A stretch of 64,000 nucleotides of DNA from Phyllobacterium sp. 21LDTY02-6 (GTDB taxonomy: Bacteria > Pseudomonadota > Alphaproteobacteria > Rhizobiales > Rhizobiaceae), in NCBI RefSeq assembly GCF_023554255.2, contig NZ_JAMJWD020000001.1:836755-900754 (forward strand), read 5' to 3'. The notes below the pieces were generated by a model. The model did not search any database and was not told the origin of the DNA. It was given only the letters and a program-made list of their open reading frames with translations. The translations under genes were made by a program, and so were the position numbers. Positions 43,816-53,942 of this stretch are shown here, in pieces. The stretch's first letter is position 1, and each line of letters opens with the position of its first letter.

Positions 43816-44043
43816 ATGGGTAGTTTTTCAATTTGGCACTGGCTTATCGTGCTGGCCGTGGTGCTTCTGTTGTTTGGCCGTGGCAAGATCCCGGAATTGA
43901 TGGGCGACGTTGCCAAGGGCATCAAGAATTTCAAGAACGGCATGAGCGAGGATGACACCAAGGCTGCCGACAACGCCAAGACCATCGACAATGAACCGAA
44001 CCAGCCGGTGAATTCGGTCAAGGAAAAGACAACAAAGTCCTGA
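43816..44043 (+). CDS. tatA: Sec-independent translocase protein TatA
   Basis: The start is the ATG at 43816, preceded by GAGG, giving 75 aa; an earlier in-frame ATG would add seven charged residues. A single N-terminal transmembrane helix ([18 protein letters not shown]) is followed by the [20 protein letters not shown] hinge and amphipathic helix. It forms the pore for folded twin-arginine proteins. tatB and tatC follow. Confidence 0.96.
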   Translation: MGSFSIWHWLIVLAVVLLLFGRGKIPELMGDVAKGIKNFKNGMSEDDTKAADNAKTIDNEPNQPVNSVKEKTTKS

Positions 44044-44107
44044 GCTTTTTGTCATGACCTGCATTCCGCGCGCGGCGCCCGAGCCGCGCGGCGGCTGGAG
44101 CTAATAG

Positions 44108-44728
44108 ATGTTTGAAATCGGTTGGTCGGAAATTCTTGTAATCGCCATCGTCCTGATCGTGGTGGTTGGCCCCAAGGATCTGCCGAAGATGCTGCGGGCC
44201 TTTGGCAAGGCCACGTCCAGATTTCGCGCCACTGCCGGTGAGTTCCGCCGTCAGTTCGACGAGGCCTTGAAAGAGGCCGAGCTCGACGATGTGCGTGAAA
44301 TCATCAATGACGCCAAGAGCCTCGATCCCCGCAACGACATCCGCAAGGTGTTCGATCCGGTAAGGACGATCGGCGAGGAAATCCGCTCCAGCCTCAACGA
44401 TCCGGCGCCGGGGGCGAAGGACAATGTCGCCATTCCGGACCCGGGCGCTCCCGGCGCGGAGCCGAGCCAGCCTCAAGTCGCCCAGCCGGTAGCGGCCGCC
44501 GGGCAGGCAGCAGAGCCGGTAGCGGCGACCGGACAGGCAGCAGAACCGGCTGCACCGGCGAAGAAGCCGGCGGCAAAGGCAACCGCCAGGGCTGCTGCAA
44601 AGACAGCCGCAAAGCCCGCGCCAGCGGCAAAGGCCACGGCAAAGCCGAAAGACAAGCCGGCAGGTGCCGCTTCCACCCGGACGGCGAAGCGGCCTGCCGG
44701 GGCAGGCAGTGCGAGGAAGAAACCGTGA
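44108..44728 (+). CDS. tatB: Sec-independent translocase protein TatB
   Basis: This 206-aa protein begins with the TatB signature FEIGWSEILVIAIVLIVVVG then PKDLPKMLRAFG, a transmembrane helix followed by an amphipathic helix. The C-terminus has an Ala/Pro/Lys-rich tail with imperfect repeats (PVAAAGQAAEPVAATGQAAE) and is likely disordered. TatB with TatC recognises the twin-arginine signal. Its stop overlaps the tatC start by four bases (GTGA). Confidence 0.95.
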   Translation: MFEIGWSEILVIAIVLIVVVGPKDLPKMLRAFGKATSRFRATAGEFRRQFDEALKEAELDDVREIINDAKSLDPRNDIRKVFDPVRTIGEEIRSSLNDPAPGAKDNVAIPDPGAPGAEPSQPQVAQPVAAAGQAAEPVAATGQAAEPAAPAKKPAAKATARAAAKTAAKPAPAAKATAKPKDKPAGAASTRTAKRPAGAGSARKKP

Positions 44729-45543
44729 GCCATTCCGACGACGAAATCGACAAGAGCTCGGCGCCCCTGATCGAGCACCTTATCGAACTGCGCCGCCGCC
44801 TCATCTGGGCGCTGCTGGCGTTCTTCGTGGCGTTTCTCGGTTGCTTCCACTTCGGCAAGCAATTGTTCAACCTCCTGGTCATTCCCTATCAATGGGCCGT
44901 GGGCTGGGCCGGATTCGATCCGGCCAAGGCACAGCTCATCTATACGGCGCCGCAGGAATTCTTCTTCACGCAGGTGAAGATCGCCATGTTCGGCGGGCTG
45001 GTCATCGCATTCCCGGTGATCGCCTCGCAGGTCTACAAATTCGTGGCGCCCGGTCTCTATCGCAACGAGCGCATGGCGTTCCTGCCGTTCCTGATCGCAT
45101 CGCCGATCCTGTTCCTGATGGGCGGCGCGCTGGTCTATTTCTTCTTCACGCCGATGGTGATGTGGTTCTTCCTGGCCATGCAGCAGCAGGGCGTGGCGGG
45201 CGAGGTGCAGATTTCGCTGCTGCCGAAAGTATCGGAATATCTCAGCCTGATCATGACGCTGATCTTCGCCTTCGGCCTGGTGTTCCAGCTGCCGGTGGTG
45301 GCGACGCTGCTGGCGAGGGTCGGGCTGGTCGGCTATGAGGGCATGAAGTCCAAGCGCAAATATGCGATCGTCATCGCCTTCGTCGTCGCCGCCGTGATCA
45401 CGCCGCCGGACCCGGTGAGCCAGATCGGCCTTGCGCTTCCAACGATCCTTCTCTACGAGATTTCCATCTGGATGGCGCGCCTGGTCGAGAGGAAGCGTGA
45501 GGCGACCAAAACGCAAGCCTCGCCGAGCGAACTCTCGTCCTGA
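44725..45543 (+). CDS. tatC: Sec-independent translocase protein TatC
   Basis: This 272-aa protein from GTG 44725 has six transmembrane helices and the TatC signature LIEHLIELRRRLIWALLAF near residue 13 and PQEFFFTQVKIAMFGGLVIAFP near 75. It is the receptor for twin-arginine signals. The GTG start lies in the tatB stop, so translation is coupled. Confidence 0.97.
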   Translation: MSHSDDEIDKSSAPLIEHLIELRRRLIWALLAFFVAFLGCFHFGKQLFNLLVIPYQWAVGWAGFDPAKAQLIYTAPQEFFFTQVKIAMFGGLVIAFPVIASQVYKFVAPGLYRNERMAFLPFLIASPILFLMGGALVYFFFTPMVMWFFLAMQQQGVAGEVQISLLPKVSEYLSLIMTLIFAFGLVFQLPVVATLLARVGLVGYEGMKSKRKYAIVIAFVVAAVITPPDPVSQIGLALPTILLYEISIWMARLVERKREATKTQASPSELSS

Positions 45544-45612
45544 AGCTCCCTTCAGTCCGCAGGGCCTCCGCGCCCATGAGTTCCAACAATTCGACTAAAC
45601 GGCTTTATTCCC

Positions 45613-46896
45613 ATGCTCGATATCAAATGGATACGTGAGAACCCGCAAGCGCTCGATGCGGCCCTGGCAAAACGCGGTGTCGCGCCGGTCTCGTCCCATT
45701 TGATCGATCTCGACGAGAAGCGCCGGCAGCACATTGCCAGGCTGCAGGAGGCGCAGGAGCGCCGCAACGCCGCCTCGAAGGAGATCGGCAAGGCCATGGC
45801 CGCCAAGGACCAGGCGACGGCCGACAGGCTGAAGGCGGAAGTGGCGGAGATCAAGCAGTTCCTGACCGGGGCCGAGGAAGAGGAGCGCCAGCTCGACCGG
45901 GCGCTGGGCGACGCGCTTTCCGTTCTGCCGAACGTGCCGCTCGCCGACGTGCCGGTCGGCAATGACGAGAGCGGCAATGTCGAGGCGCGAAGGGTCGGCG
46001 ACCTGAAGAACTTCGCCTTCGAGCCGAAGGAACATTTCGATATCGGCGAAAAGCTCGGCTATATGGATTTCGAGCGGGCGGCGAGACTGTCGGGCAGCCG
46101 CTTCACCGTGCTGAAGAGCCAGCTAGCGCGGCTGGAGCGCGCGCTCGGCCAGTTCATGCTCGACCTGCATACGAACGAACATGGCTATGTGGAAGTCAGC
46201 CCGCCGCTCCTGGTCAATGACGAAGTGCTCTACGGCACCGGCCAATTGCCTAAATTCGCCGAGGACCTGTTCAAGACCACCGATGGCCGCTACCTCATTC
46301 CGACCGCCGAGGTGCCGCTGACCAATCTCGTCCGCGAAGAGATACTCGACATCAGGGACCTGCCGCTGCGCATGACCGCGCTGACGGCGTGCTTCCGCTC
46401 GGAGGCGGGCTCTGCCGGCCGCGACACGCGCGGCATGCTGCGCCAGCACCAGTTCATGAAGGTCGAGCTTGTGTCGATAACCGATGCGGATTCCTCGCTC
46501 GCCGAGCATGAAAGAATGACCGCCTGCGCCGAAGAAGTGCTCAAGCGCCTCGATCTTTCCTTCCGCACGATGGTGCTCTGCACGGGCGATATGGGCTTCG
46601 GCGCGCAGAAGACCTATGACATCGAGGTCTGGCTGCCGGGACAGCGGGCCTACCGCGAAATTTCGAGCTGCTCCGTCTGCGGCGATTTCCAGGCGCGGCG
46701 CATGAATGCGCGCTACCGCCCCGAGGGCGAGAAGGCGACGCGCTTCGTGCACACGCTCAACGGGTCCGGCACGGCGGTCGGCCGGGCGATGATCGCGGTG
46801 ATGGAAAATTACCAGAACGAGGATGGCAGCATCACCGTGCCGGCTGCGCTCGTGCCTTACATGGGCGGGTTGACGCGGATAGAACGGGCAGTTTGA
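45613..46896 (+). CDS. serS: Seryl-tRNA synthetase
   Basis: This 427-aa class II synthetase charges tRNA-Ser and tRNA-Sec. The N-terminal coiled-coil arm (about residues 30-100) is followed by the catalytic core with [51 protein letters not shown] and the closing [23 protein letters not shown]-type motif 3, here split at two places for brevity. It is followed 15 bases later by surE. Confidence 0.97.
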   Translation: MLDIKWIRENPQALDAALAKRGVAPVSSHLIDLDEKRRQHIARLQEAQERRNAASKEIGKAMAAKDQATADRLKAEVAEIKQFLTGAEEEERQLDRALGDALSVLPNVPLADVPVGNDESGNVEARRVGDLKNFAFEPKEHFDIGEKLGYMDFERAARLSGSRFTVLKSQLARLERALGQFMLDLHTNEHGYVEVSPPLLVNDEVLYGTGQLPKFAEDLFKTTDGRYLIPTAEVPLTNLVREEILDIRDLPLRMTALTACFRSEAGSAGRDTRGMLRQHQFMKVELVSITDADSSLAEHERMTACAEEVLKRLDLSFRTMVLCTGDMGFGAQKTYDIEVWLPGQRAYREISSCSVCGDFQARRMNARYRPEGEKATRFVHTLNGSGTAVGRAMIAVMENYQNEDGSITVPAALVPYMGGLTRIERAV

Positions 46897-46911
46897 TCGA
46901 AGGGGAACGGC

Positions 46912-47670
46912 ATGCGCATACTTTTGACCAACGATGACGGGATTCATGCGGAGGGTCTGGGCGTGCTGGAGCGGGTTGCCCGCCAGCTTTCCGACGATGT
47001 CTGGGTCATCGCGCCGGAGACCGACCAGAGCGGCCTTGCGCACTCGCTGACGCTTTCCAATCCGCTTCGCCTGCGAAAGATCGACGAGCGCCATTTCGCC
47101 GTCAGCGGAACGCCGACCGATTGCGTGATCATGGGCGTCAAGCAGGTCATGCCCGAGCCGCCCGATCTCATCCTCTCCGGCGTGAATTCCGGTTCGAACA
47201 CGGCGGACGACGTCACCTATTCGGGGACGGTCGCGGCCGCCATCGAAGGCACGCTGCTCGGCATAAAGTCGATCGCGCTTTCGCAGGAATACAATCTCGA
47301 TGGCGGCACGCGCGTCCTGCCATGGGAGGTGGTGGAGGCCCGGGCGCCGGAGCTTCTGAAGAAGGTCCTTGGCGTCGAGCTCGACCGGGGCGTGCTGATC
47401 AACATCAATTTCCCGAGCTGCCAGATCGCGGACATTGCCGGCACCAGGATCACCGTGCAGGGGAAACTTTCGCACGGCCTTGCCATCGAGCAGCGGCATG
47501 ACGGGCGCGGGCTGCCCTATTACTGGCTGAGGTATGGCCGCGGCAAGGACGAGCCGGCGGAGAACAGCGACGTCGCCGCGATCCGCAAGAACTATATCTC
47601 GGTCACGCCGCTGCAGCTGGACCTCACCGCCCATGACATGCGCGCAGTGCTGGAGGAATCCTTCGCATGA
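46912..47670 (+). CDS. surE: 5'-nucleotidase SurE
   Basis: This 252-aa protein has the SurE start [19 protein letters not shown] with the metal-binding Asp pair, then [11 protein letters not shown] and [20 protein letters not shown] near residue 85. It dephosphorylates nucleoside monophosphates and is tied to survival in stationary phase. The stop overlaps the pcm start by four bases (ATGA), the common surE-pcm pair. Confidence 0.96.
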   Translation: MRILLTNDDGIHAEGLGVLERVARQLSDDVWVIAPETDQSGLAHSLTLSNPLRLRKIDERHFAVSGTPTDCVIMGVKQVMPEPPDLILSGVNSGSNTADDVTYSGTVAAAIEGTLLGIKSIALSQEYNLDGGTRVLPWEVVEARAPELLKKVLGVELDRGVLININFPSCQIADIAGTRITVQGKLSHGLAIEQRHDGRGLPYYWLRYGRGKDEPAENSDVAAIRKNYISVTPLQLDLTAHDMRAVLEESFA

Positions 47671-48320
47671 AGCCAAGTCTGTCGGAACGGGAAGGATTCG
47701 CGGCTTTCGTTTTGCGCATGCGTTCCATCGGCCTGACGGACCAGCGGCTGATCGGGGCGTTCGAGACCACGCCGCGCATGAGCTTCGTCAATGGCAGCCT
47801 CGGCAATGTGGCCTATGGCAAGGGCAGCCTGCCGATCGATTGCGGCGAGTTCATCGAGGGGATCGATCTCCAGGCGCGGCTGATCAAGGCGCTGGAGCTC
47901 GAACCGACGCACCGCGTATTGGAGATCGGCACCGGCTCCGGCTTCACCGCCGCCGTCATGTCGCGGCTGGCGGGCAGGGTGCTTTCGCTCGAGCGCTACC
48001 GCACGCTGGTGGAGGCGGCCCAGCAGCGCATCCAGGCGCTGAAGATCGAGAATTGCATCCTGAAGCAGGCCGATGGCCGGCAGGGATCGAGCCATGACGG
48101 CCCGTTCGACAGGATCATCGTCTGGGCTGCCTTCGAAACCCTGCCGAAGCCGTTCGTCGATCTTCTGTCGTCGAACGGCGTGCTGATCGCTCCGATCGGG
48201 CCGACGGATGGCACGCAGACGATTTCGCGCCTGCTCAAGGTCGGCAGCCGCTTCGAGCAGCAGGAATTGATGCCCGTGCGCTTCCTGCCGCTGGCCGAGG
48301 GAATGGCCGCCGCGCTTTGA
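47667..48320 (+). CDS. pcm: Protein-L-isoaspartate O-methyltransferase (2)
   Basis: This 217-aa methyltransferase has [22 protein letters not shown] near residue 85 as its SAM motif and [19 protein letters not shown] near 148. It is coupled to surE. This is the canonical Pcm of the window; the protein at 24611 is a second family member with a GCATGYSA motif and no surE partner. Confidence 0.93.
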   Translation: MKPSLSEREGFAAFVLRMRSIGLTDQRLIGAFETTPRMSFVNGSLGNVAYGKGSLPIDCGEFIEGIDLQARLIKALELEPTHRVLEIGTGSGFTAAVMSRLAGRVLSLERYRTLVEAAQQRIQALKIENCILKQADGRQGSSHDGPFDRIIVWAAFETLPKPFVDLLSSNGVLIAPIGPTDGTQTISRLLKVGSRFEQQELMPVRFLPLAEGMAAAL

Positions 48321-48457
48321 ATTGCGGCCGGTTTCGGTCATTCCCCTAAGAAGATTGGTGAATCTTTTGCAAATTTTTCCCGGTTTTAACGGTCGGGTAA
48401 CATTAACGCGATCTAATGCGTCCAATATTCTTTGTGTGAGTACGGGCGGGATTTGCG

Positions 48458-49726
48458 ATGCGTTTGAGTAGATTGGACAAAGCGTCACGGCGGTTGGCAC
48501 TGAATGCCGCCATCCTTACGGTAGCTGGTCTGGCTGCTGGGTGCAGCTCCGGCGTTGCTCGGTTCTCGAGTGCGGATTTCGGCTCGGGCTATAGCGACAA
48601 CCAGCGCTCGATGATGCAGGCGCAGAACACGGCGGGGCCGAGGCCCTATACGCCGCCGGTCGATTCGACCTATACGGCCTCGGTGCCGCAATCGGGCGGC
48701 GTCCAGCGCGGCAGCCTGCCGCCGGTCGGCGCAAGTTCTTCCGCGCTGCCACCGGCATCGGCGCAGCCTTCGCGGCCGGCATTGGCGCCGGTGGCGAGTT
48801 CCGCTCCCGTTCGCCAGCAGCAGGTTGCTGCCGCTCCGATGCAGGCGGCGCCGATAGGTTCGGCTGCCGGCACCCTGCGTACACCCGATGGCGGCGAAGC
48901 GCGGATGCCGGCAAGGGCAGCGGCCCAGGCGCCGAAGGCGGCGGCCGTGGCAGGCAGTTCCTATACGGTGCAGAGCGGCGATACGCTCCATGCGATTTCG
49001 CGCAAGACCGGCGCCAATATCGATGCGATCAAGGCGGCCAACAACATGCAGGACGGCACCGTCCGCATCGGCCAGTCGCTGACCATCCCGCCGTCGAACT
49101 CTTCGCTGGCCCAGAATGTCGCGACGAACATGAAGCCGAAGACCGCGGCCCCGGCCGCTCCGGCCGCTGCGCCGGTGAAAGTCGCCGCCGCGCCCGCAGT
49201 CGAGCAGGCGAAGCCGGCCGTCGCAACGACGGCGCAGCCGGCAGCAGCCGCAGCACCGGCCGTGGCAGGCTCCAGCGAGGCGGCGAAGCCCTATACGCCG
49301 CCGGCCAAGGCCGCCGAAGACACGCAGGAAGTCGCCTCCGCACCCCAGGCTGCAGCAGGTGCCAGTGCCAAGATGCGCTGGCCCGTCCGCGGCCGGGTCG
49401 TCGCCAATTACGGCAAGGGCAGCGACGGCATCGATATTTCCGTGCCGGAGGGTACGCCGATCAAGGCGGCCGAAGGCGGCGTGGTCATCTATTCCGGCGA
49501 TGGCCTGAAGGAGTTCGGCAATACGGTGCTGGTGCGCCATGATGACGGCCTTGTCACCGTCTATGGCAATGCGAGCAAGCTCAATGTCCAGCGTGGCCAG
49601 AAGGTCAAGCGCGGCGACGAACTCGGCCGCTCGGGCATGACCGGCAATGCGACGACGCCGAAGCTGCATTTCGAGGTCCGCAAGAACTCGACGCCCGTCG
49701 ATCCATCGAAATATCTGGAGCTGTAA
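48458..49726 (+). CDS. nlpD: NlpD/DipM-like lipoprotein with LysM and degenerate LytM domain
   Basis: This 422-aa protein has a lipoprotein signal with lipobox LAAGC (Cys29), a Pro/Ala-rich linker, a LysM domain (about 168-211, YTVQSGDTLHAISRKTGANI) and a C-terminal M23/LytM domain (about 305-422). The zinc ligands of active M23 peptidases are not all there: the expected HxxxD is SDGID without His, and the second His of HxH is Lys or absent. It is therefore likely an activator of amidases at division, as NlpD, EnvC and DipM-type proteins are, not a peptidase. Confidence 0.88.
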   Translation: MRLSRLDKASRRLALNAAILTVAGLAAGCSSGVARFSSADFGSGYSDNQRSMMQAQNTAGPRPYTPPVDSTYTASVPQSGGVQRGSLPPVGASSSALPPASAQPSRPALAPVASSAPVRQQQVAAAPMQAAPIGSAAGTLRTPDGGEARMPARAAAQAPKAAAVAGSSYTVQSGDTLHAISRKTGANIDAIKAANNMQDGTVRIGQSLTIPPSNSSLAQNVATNMKPKTAAPAAPAAAPVKVAAAPAVEQAKPAVATTAQPAAAAAPAVAGSSEAAKPYTPPAKAAEDTQEVASAPQAAAGASAKMRWPVRGRVVANYGKGSDGIDISVPEGTPIKAAEGGVVIYSGDGLKEFGNTVLVRHDDGLVTVYGNASKLNVQRGQKVKRGDELGRSGMTGNATTPKLHFEVRKNSTPVDPSKYLEL

Positions 49727-49750
49727 AGCTTCCAGCCACGGCACATTCGA

Positions 49751-49780
49751 AAGCCCGCATCCGCAAGATGCGGGCTTTTT
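49751..49780. terminator. Terminator between nlpD and the DUF815 gene
   Basis: AAGCCCGCATC pairs with GATGCGGGCTT over five bases and is followed by TTT. The flanking A/T allows it to serve both converging genes. Confidence 0.88.
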
Positions 49781-49796
49781 CGCTAGAGCCGAACCA

Positions 49797-50660
49797 CTAG
49801 AGCTTGCGGCCGAGGCGTCCCGCCAGATCCTGCGTGAACTGCCAGGCGACGCGGCCCGACCTTGAGCCGCGCGTCGTCGCCCATTCCAGTGCCTGGGCAT
49901 GGAGCTGCTGCTGGTCGAGTTCGAGGCCGAAATGCGCGGCATAGCCGTCGATCATCGACAGATAATCGTCCTGGCTGCATTTGTGGAAGCCGAGCCAGAG
50001 GCCGAAGCGATCCGAAAGCGATACTTTCTCCTCCACTGCCTCGGACGGGTTGATCGCCGTCGAACGCTCGTTCTCGATCATGTCGCGCGGCAGCAAATGG
50101 CGGCGGTTGGACGTGGCGTAGAAGATGACATTGTCCGGCCGGCCTTCGACGCCGCCTTCCAGCGCCGCCTTCAGCGATTTGTAGGACGTGTCGTCATGGT
50201 CGAAGGAGAGGTCGTCGCAGAAGAGGATGAAACGGTGCGCCGTATCCTTGATCGCGGCCATCAGCGCCGGCAGGCTGTCGATGTCCTCGCGGTGGATCTC
50301 GACGAGCTTGACCGGCAGCGCGTCGTTCTTCCTGTCTACATTCACCGAAGCATGCACGGCCTTGACCAGCGACGACTTGCCCATGCCGCGCGCGCCCCAC
50401 AGCAGGACGTTATTGGCCTGGAAGCCGTCGGCAAAACGCTTGGTATTGTCGAAAAGTATGTCGCGGACCGTGTCCACGCCGCGAATGAGCGAAATGTCGA
50501 CGCGATTGACCTTGGCCACCGGGTCGAATGCGAGCCGGGCGGGGTTCCAGACGAAACAATCGGCGGCGTCAAGATCGATGGGGCGAGGGGCGGGCGGCGC
50601 CCAGCGCTCCAGAATGGCAATCAGTCGATCCAGTTTTTCGCTCAGTACTTGTTCGGACAT
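49797..50660 (-). CDS. AAA-type ATP-binding protein (DUF815)
   Basis: The start at 50660, with GAGG 10 bases upstream, gives 287 aa. It has Walker A LLWGARGMGKSSLVKA near residue 84, Walker B FILFCDDLSFD near 140 and sensor YATSNRRHLLPRDM near 172, the DUF815 arrangement. The family is widespread in proteobacteria, and its role is unknown. It lies divergent to yajC-secDF and convergent with nlpD. Confidence 0.9.
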   Translation of the reverse strand: MSEQVLSEKLDRLIAILERWAPPAPRPIDLDAADCFVWNPARLAFDPVAKVNRVDISLIRGVDTVRDILFDNTKRFADGFQANNVLLWGARGMGKSSLVKAVHASVNVDRKNDALPVKLVEIHREDIDSLPALMAAIKDTAHRFILFCDDLSFDHDDTSYKSLKAALEGGVEGRPDNVIFYATSNRRHLLPRDMIENERSTAINPSEAVEEKVSLSDRFGLWLGFHKCSQDDYLSMIDGYAAHFGLELDQQQLHAQALEWATTRGSRSGRVAWQFTQDLAGRLGRKL

Positions 50661-50815
50661 TCTTGGCAGCCTCTGAATTGAATTGCCCGACGTGACTATC
50701 ATGTCGATCCAAAATCGAAAAGCAGTGGGGCAAGTTTTGCGCTGTTGCTTTTAGCCGCTCAAACATTGTATTGCGCAGGCATGATCATTCACAAACGATA
50801 CTATCTGGAGGTTCC

Positions 50816-51157
50816 ATGTTCGTAACTCCCGCATATGCGCAGGCAACAGGGGCCGGTGGCGCACCCGAAATGCTGATGAGCATCCTGCCCTTCATCCTGA
50901 TCTTCGTGATCATGTATTTCCTGATCATCCGGCCGCAGCGCGTCCAGGCCAAGAAGAGGGAAGAGCAGCTGAAGAACATCCGCCGCGGCGACACCATCAT
51001 TACCGGCGGCGGCTTCATCGCCAAGGTCACCAAGGTGCATGAAGAGACCGGCGAACTCGAAGTCGAAATCGGCGAGGGCATCAAGGCGCGCGTGTTGCGC
51101 GGAATGGTTGCCGACGTTCGCGTAAAAGGCGAACCTGTTGCCGACGCCAAGAAATAA
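50816..51157 (+). CDS. yajC: Preprotein translocase accessory protein YajC
   Basis: The start at 50816 behind GGAGG gives 113 aa. The N-terminal transmembrane helix (MLMSILPFILIFVIMYFLII) is followed by RPQRVQAKKREEQLKNIRRG, then DTIITGGGFIAKV, the YajC signature. It is part of the SecDF-YajC complex, and secDF follows after 57 bases. Confidence 0.95.
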   Translation: MFVTPAYAQATGAGGAPEMLMSILPFILIFVIMYFLIIRPQRVQAKKREEQLKNIRRGDTIITGGGFIAKVTKVHEETGELEVEIGEGIKARVLRGMVADVRVKGEPVADAKK

Positions 51158-51214
51158 GGCATAGTTGCGGGGCGGCCATGAGCCGCCCTTCTGATTCTTT
51201 GGGGTTCGCGACGC

Positions 51215-53482
51215 ATGCTCTATTTCAGCCGCTGGAAAACCATACTCATCTGGTCCGTGGTTCTCGCCGGTATCATCATATCGCTCCCCAATCTGTTTTC
51301 GCAGAACCTGCTTGCAAGCCTGCCCGACTGGCTGCATGCAAGGCAGGTGCCGCTCGGGCTCGATCTCCAGGGCGGCTCGCGCCTGCGCCTGCAGGTCGAC
51401 AAGGAACATCTCCCGGATACCGAGGCCACGGTTGCGGTCATCAATCGGCGCTTGGGCGAACTCGGTTATGCGAGCCCGCTGGTCGAGAGCGATCGCGGCG
51501 GGCGCGTGCTCGTCGAGGTGCCGGGCCTTTATGATTCCCAGCTTCTGAAGGATATCCTGAGCGTTGCCGGCCGGCTGAGCTTCCGGGCGGTGGATGATTC
51601 CATGCCCGTGCAGGACGCCATCGATACCGCGCCGCCGGAAGATTCGCAGATCGCCTATTCGCTTGACGATCCGCCCGTCGCCTATCTCGTCAAGAAGACG
51701 CCGCTGGTGTCGAACGAGAATTTCGTCGATGCGCAGGCCGGCATCGACACGGCGACGCAGCAGCCGGTGATCACGTTCCGCCTCGACAGTCTCGGCGCCG
51801 ACAAATTCTCGAAGTTCACGCAAGGCAGCGTCGGCAAGTCCTTCGCCATCGTGCTGGACGACCAGGTGCTTTCGGCGCCGGTCATCCGCGAGCCGATCCC
51901 CGGCAATACCGGCCAGATCGCCGGCAATTTCGATATTTCCGGCGCAAGCAATCTGGCGCTGGTCATGCGCGCCGGCGCACTGCCTGCCGCGGTGACGGTG
52001 CTGGAGGAACGGACGGTCGGCACCGATCTCGGCGCCGCCTCGGTTTACTCCGGCAAGATCGCAGCGCTGATCGGCGCAGTGCTGGTCATCGCCTTCATGG
52101 TCGTCTCCTACGGCCTGCTCGGCGTCATCGCCAGCATCGCGCTGGTGGTCAACGTCATTCTCATCCTTGCGGTGCTGACATTGTTCGGCGCGCCGCTGAC
52201 GCTGGCCGGCGTCGCCGGCATCGTGCTGACGATCGGCATGGCGGTCGATTCCAACGTCCTGTTCTACGAGCGTATCCGCGAGGATCGCCGGGCCGGTTTC
52301 TCGGTCATCCAGGCGATCGATTCCGGCTTTGCAAGGGCATTGGCGACGATCGTCGACGCCAATGTCACCACGCTCATCGCGGCGCTCGTGCTGTTCACGC
52401 TCGGCAGCGGGCCGGTGCACGGCTTCGCGCTGACGGTCACGATCGGCATCGTGACAACCCTGTTCACGACGTTCACGCTCACCCGGCTGCTCGTCTCGGT
52501 CTGGGTGCAGCGCTCGAAGCCGAAGGAAGTGCCGGCGGGCTGGGTGAAGCTCGTTCCCAACGACACCCGCATCGGCTTCATGAAGATACGCGGCCTCACG
52601 CTCGGTTTCTCGGCCCTGTCGAGCATCGCCGCGGTGGCGCTGCTTGTCACTGTCGGCATGAATTTCGGCATCGACTTCAAGGGCGGCACCATGGTCGAGC
52701 TGCAATCGCAGGAAGGGGCGATCGACCTTGACGACGTCTATAGCCGCCTGGACGAACTGAATATCGGCGATGTGAAGATCGAGCGGTTCAAGTCGGACGA
52801 CCGCGCGCTCATCACCGTCGGCAGCCAGGGCGGCGGCGAGGATGCGGAGCAGACCGTCGGCGTCAAGATCCGCAACGAGTTCCAGGACGAGTATAATCTG
52901 CCGAGGGTGGATGTGATCGGGCCTTCGGTGTCGAGTGAACTGTCGCAGGCGGGCATCCTCGCGGTGGTGCTGACGCTGGTGGTCATCTTCGCCTATGTCT
53001 GGTTCCGCTTCGAATGGCACTTCGCGCTCGGCGCCATATTGGCGACCATCCATGACGTGCTGCTGCTGATCGCGATCTTCATCATCTTCCGCATGGAGTT
53101 CAACCTGTGGAGCATTGCGGCGCTGCTGGCTATCGTCGGCTATTCGCTGAACGATACGGTGGTGATCTATGACCGGGTGCGCGAGAACATCCGCCGCTAC
53201 AGCAGGAACACGCCGCTTTCGGTCATTCTCGATGCCTCGATCAACCAGACGCTGTCGCGCACGATACTGACCTCGGTGGCGACGTTCCTGGCGCTGGCGG
53301 TACTGTATTTCTATGGCGGCGAGGACGTGCAGTCCTTTGCCCTGACGCTGGTGCTCGGCATCCTCGTCGCCACCTATTCGTCGATATTCGTCGCGGGGCC
53401 GTTGCTGCTCCTGTTCGGCCTCAAGGGCAAGGATGCAGGCGCATCGGCGCCGCTCGAAGCCGGCAATAGCGGGGCGGCGTAA
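51215..53482 (+). CDS. secDF: Fused protein-export membrane protein SecDF
   Basis: This 755-aa protein joins SecD (residues about 1-440) and SecF (about 450-740) in one chain. Each half has six transmembrane helices and a periplasmic loop: LGLDLQGGSRLRLQV near 45 and GIVLTIGMAVDSNVLFYERIR near 340 in SecD; MNFGIDFKGGTMVEL near 480 and GYSLNDTVVIYDRVREN near 645 in SecF. The protein drives late export steps with the proton force. It stops one codon before the Mth938-like start. Confidence 0.95.
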   Translation: MLYFSRWKTILIWSVVLAGIIISLPNLFSQNLLASLPDWLHARQVPLGLDLQGGSRLRLQVDKEHLPDTEATVAVINRRLGELGYASPLVESDRGGRVLVEVPGLYDSQLLKDILSVAGRLSFRAVDDSMPVQDAIDTAPPEDSQIAYSLDDPPVAYLVKKTPLVSNENFVDAQAGIDTATQQPVITFRLDSLGADKFSKFTQGSVGKSFAIVLDDQVLSAPVIREPIPGNTGQIAGNFDISGASNLALVMRAGALPAAVTVLEERTVGTDLGAASVYSGKIAALIGAVLVIAFMVVSYGLLGVIASIALVVNVILILAVLTLFGAPLTLAGVAGIVLTIGMAVDSNVLFYERIREDRRAGFSVIQAIDSGFARALATIVDANVTTLIAALVLFTLGSGPVHGFALTVTIGIVTTLFTTFTLTRLLVSVWVQRSKPKEVPAGWVKLVPNDTRIGFMKIRGLTLGFSALSSIAAVALLVTVGMNFGIDFKGGTMVELQSQEGAIDLDDVYSRLDELNIGDVKIERFKSDDRALITVGSQGGGEDAEQTVGVKIRNEFQDEYNLPRVDVIGPSVSSELSQAGILAVVLTLVVIFAYVWFRFEWHFALGAILATIHDVLLLIAIFIIFRMEFNLWSIAALLAIVGYSLNDTVVIYDRVRENIRRYSRNTPLSVILDASINQTLSRTILTSVATFLALAVLYFYGGEDVQSFALTLVLGILVATYSSIFVAGPLLLLFGLKGKDAGASAPLEAGNSGAA

Positions 53483-53872
53483 TTGGCCAGGGGCATCGAA
53501 ATCCGCGAGGCGCATTTTCCGGGGCGGGCGCCGATCGACGCCTATGGCAATGGCGGCTTCCGCTTTGCCGACATGTCGCACAAGGGTTCGATCCTGTGCC
53601 TGCCATCGGGTATCCATGGCTGGGAACCGCAATCGCCGCCGGTGCTGACGGTGCAGGACCTCGCCATGGTGGTGGAGCAGGCTTCCGATATCGAGATATT
53701 GCTGGTCGGGACAGGCGTGGAACTGCGCCGCCTGCCGGCCGAACTGCGCGATCTGCTGCGCCAGCACGGCATTTCCTCCGACCCGATGAGCACCGGCGCG
53801 GCCGTGCGCACCTATAATGTGCTCCTCGCCGAGGACAGGGCGGTCGCCGCCGCGCTCATCGCCGTCGACTGA
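53483..53872 (+). CDS. Mth938-like domain protein (NDUFAF3 homologue)
   Basis: Read from TTG immediately after the secDF stop, this 129-aa protein has the Mth938/DUF498 pattern: IEIREAHFPGRAPIDAYG at the start, EILLVGTGVELRRLP near 76, GISSDPMSTGAAVRTYNVLL near the end. The mitochondrial homologue NDUFAF3 assists complex I assembly. Placement after secDF is conserved in alphaproteobacteria, and the next gene encodes the homologue of another assembly factor. Confidence 0.88.
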   Translation: MARGIEIREAHFPGRAPIDAYGNGGFRFADMSHKGSILCLPSGIHGWEPQSPPVLTVQDLAMVVEQASDIEILLVGTGVELRRLPAELRDLLRQHGISSDPMSTGAAVRTYNVLLAEDRAVAAALIAVD

Positions 53873-53942
53873 TCCTCCGGCCGCTCAAAATCGCTCCAGC
53901 GGCGGGCTTGGCGTCGGCCAAACATCCTATATAAGTCCGCTG

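Noticed and set aside
50801-53767. 988-codon minus-strand frame opposite secDF
   Set aside because: It is rich in Asp, Arg, Gln and His as expected for antisense of a membrane-protein gene in high-GC DNA; secDF is well supported.
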